Of a DNA stretch of 64,000 nt, positions 61,482 through 64,000 are shown piece by piece; the stretch's first letter is position 1; each line of letters starts with the position of its first letter. The notes under the pieces are model-generated. The model ran no database searches and was not told the DNA's origin. It saw only the letters and a list, made by a program, of their open reading frames with translations. Location: NCBI GenBank assembly GCA_903813345.2, contig CAIIXF020000012.1, positions 3,017,318 through 3,081,317 on the forward strand. Reading direction: 5' to 3'. Source of the stretch: Owenia fusiformis (Eukaryota; Annelida; Polychaeta; Sabellida; Oweniidae). The position numbers and the translations under genes are program-made.

Positions 61482-64000
61482 GACTTTTTATCGATGTTCT
61501 TCCCTCGATGTCTCCTTTAACGAATGTCCGGTCCCGAGGGACTCCAAACGTTTTAGGTACCTCGTTTCTGACCCTAGTGACGCATAAAAAATTCCAGCTT
61601 CCTCATACGTTGCCCCACTCATGATTTCCTCTTTAGAATAACGCGGATGTTAAGTAGCCTAACAATAGTGCATGATATAGATCATTTAAGACAATGGGCT
61701 CTCGTCCACTTGCAAATGACGTATTGACGACAAAAATCGCAGTTTTACATGACACGGACTTAACATTACTAAATCAAGTTTTATGAGAAATATCAGTTTC
61801 TATTATTACCTTTTGCAAATGTTTTATATCTCGAAAAGAGGGTATCATCGACAGCTTAAAGTGTGACTTAATTCTTTAATTGTGCATACTTTACTACGTA
61901 ATCTTATCTAAAACTTTACGTCCTTATTTGTAAAGTCTTGTTATTTACTAGACATAGCTGGCTTTTGAAAAAATGATTTGAATAAAAGCCCACGAAAATC
62001 TCATTGGCACCAAAACCCCAAATGATATCCTCAGAGAGTAGAGAACATTCGTAATATCCAGGGTTTGGAAATAATTCTAAAACCCTTTGTACTGTATATG
62101 ATGCATTACATAATTTTCCGTAACCACATACGTATCAGTCTGTGATATTGTGGATTGCTCAATTGACTTAGTCGATCTTAAATTAAATGAGAAAATAACG
62201 TCGTTAATGTATCTTTAATTATGTAACAGTTTTGGCTTTTCTTGATGTGTCAACATGGTCAATCCCAACATCGACAGATATTAGTATATCAGTCAAAGAT
62301 CAATAAAATTGATCGATATATACATACAATTATGGATTGAAATGTGTATAATTTGTGTATTGTGTATAATATCATTAGAACAGTAAAATGGCAAAAAATG
62401 ATTTTTGTATACACAAATTATTACATCAGACATTTTGTTAAAGCAAAGTTCAATTTTTGTTCATGTTTGATTTTGATTTATGTGAATTACTTTAAAACAA
62501 AAGATCGTTTTCGATGGGGGTCGGGGGTAAAGTAAACAATAGTAACATATAATATCGGTTTAATCTTAACAACATATAATGATTTGATGAGTATTGCATT
62601 TTGATTGTTGTTGCTACACTACAAGTGATCATATACTGTAACAGATGAATGTACTTAAGAGACCTCTCGAAACTCTTAACTCTTAATAATGATTGGCTCC
62701 AAGCATTTTTTCGCGATCCTCTTTTCACTAGCATGGACCAATTAGGTTATAATATTCATATTCAGGTCAACTTAGTCGGGAAATGAACATTATAGTACTT
62801 GCATCAAAGGGATATCGCGAAATAATGCAGGGGGAAATCCTACTTGACTATCACAATGACATCAGTCTTCGATAGACAACACGCTGTAGAGTAACTAGCT
62901 ATGAAATTTAATGCTATTTTGAAAACATAAATGCCAAATCATGATACAAATATAACAATGATTTCAAAGATGAAATAACATGTGTCGTTTTCAATGCTCT
63001 CTTATTAAACAACTTCTTAATCGCCGTCCTACAATTGCAATGTCTTTGAATCCAGTTCAAATTTCGTGTTCGCTTAACATGTTTACCCGGAAATAGTAAT
63101 ATGGTGCGAAAATTTACATAGTGTCCCAACGGAAATTGTTGTAACTTCGATAATGTAAATCGAAACCATGATTAAATATGTGTATAGAATTGAGATCTGA
63201 AATATACTATACCAATTAATACAAGGTAGTGAATTTATTTTGTATTGATATTTCTTTCACTGGCTAATGATACGGTAGTTTACGTTCAGATAAGCCTAAG
63301 TGGTATATATTTGTGTAAGAGAATGTTGCATGACCTAAACAATTACAATAACCACTGGTGTGATATTCTGATTCACAATTCCTCTCCCCTAGCCATGCCA
63401 TGAGCCTCTGAGTTATCAAATTGAAATATTTCATTTCATGGACTAAAGCAAGAGGGGTTTAGTCTCGCTACCAGATGTCTCTGGACACTCCATATCTACT
63501 TCAGCACATTGTTGGAAAGTATGTACTGTAGTGGGGAATCACAAGGGCCTGTAGCTAGACTACATTGTCTGATTGTGTATCACCAAAATATGTTATACTT
63601 TATCACACTTTAATTGTACTTGAAATGCCTTTATTACTCTTCGCCTCTATACCTCAAATAAGACAATTCTCATTGCATTGGTATGATTTACCTTAAGAAT
63701 ATTTTATTACAAAATACGACCGTTCACTATTTTCTTGCCTGTTGGAATATTTCTGCAATATCATATGTTATTTGTAAACCTTATACTTCCATCCCGAGAC
63801 GTCCATGCATTAAATATAGTGGTAATGGAATTTCTCAGATAAGCCTTAATTAAGCTGTTTCCTCCTGTTCATCCTCCAATCGTTTTGATGAGTTTAAATG
63901 ATAAAACACATATTCCTGCATACGTTTTCACTTGTTGAGCACTTGTCAACATTACCATTTACTTATTATTGAGAGGTTTATCAGGGGTCCACAAAAAATT
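61482..64000. other. Upstream flank of the VWDE-like gene
   Basis: Contains the presumed promoter of the minus-strand VWDE-like gene just above 61481 (no TATA box seen there), then AT-rich sequence without a recognised gene or repeat. Confidence 0.4.

Noticed and set aside
1-64000. CRISPR arrays, bacterial operons, rRNA genes
   Set aside because: None seen; intron-containing genes and MITEs mark this as animal nuclear DNA, and the tandem arrays lack repeat-spacer structure.

Overview
The window is AT-rich, intron-bearing metazoan DNA. It holds spliced extracellular-protein genes, a fatty-acid-binding-protein gene with the classic four-exon layout, an intronless class A GPCR, and abundant foldback and MITE-type DNA. 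The domain repertoire (D8C plus VWD plus EGF plus one TM helix, CUB, paired follistatin/Kazal domains) and the repeat style suggest a marine invertebrate, perhaps a lophotrochozoan. The species cannot be fixed from sequence alone.

Layout. 0-5 kb: a MITE-like inverted repeat and a single-exon class A GPCR on the minus strand. 5.7-8.6 kb: a 60-65 bp tandem array interrupted by a 647 bp foldback Tc1/mariner-type element. 8.6-20 kb: gene-poor, with short tandem duplications. 20.8-26.3 kb: two copies of a roughly 2.5 kb segment that differ by insertions, one of them a 363 bp TTAA-flanked MITE whose empty site is kept in the other copy. 27-34.5 kb: a 914 bp foldback, two copies of a roughly 0.9 kb repeat and, between those copies, a four-exon secreted CUB/cysteine-rich gene with an in-frame TGA. 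37.5-40 kb: the FABP gene. 40.9-45.4 kb: a roughly 4.4 kb foldback element with mirrored gene fragments. 45.8-48.4 kb: a four-exon secreted protein with two follistatin-type domains. 48.6-50.8 kb: three palindromic elements. 53.7-61.5 kb: a complete 19-exon gene for a 1048-residue VWD/EGF single-pass membrane protein. 61.5-64 kb: no gene seen.

The multi-exon models were assembled by hand from GT/AG sites and frame continuity. Their coding lengths are 408, 540, 804 (to the TGA) and 3147 bp, all multiples of three. Three of the five genes encode secreted or surface proteins on the minus strand; any joint function is only a guess. The likeliest candidates for something new are the TGA inside the CUB gene, the giant foldback carrying a captured gene in both arms, and the domain architecture of the VWD/EGF protein.
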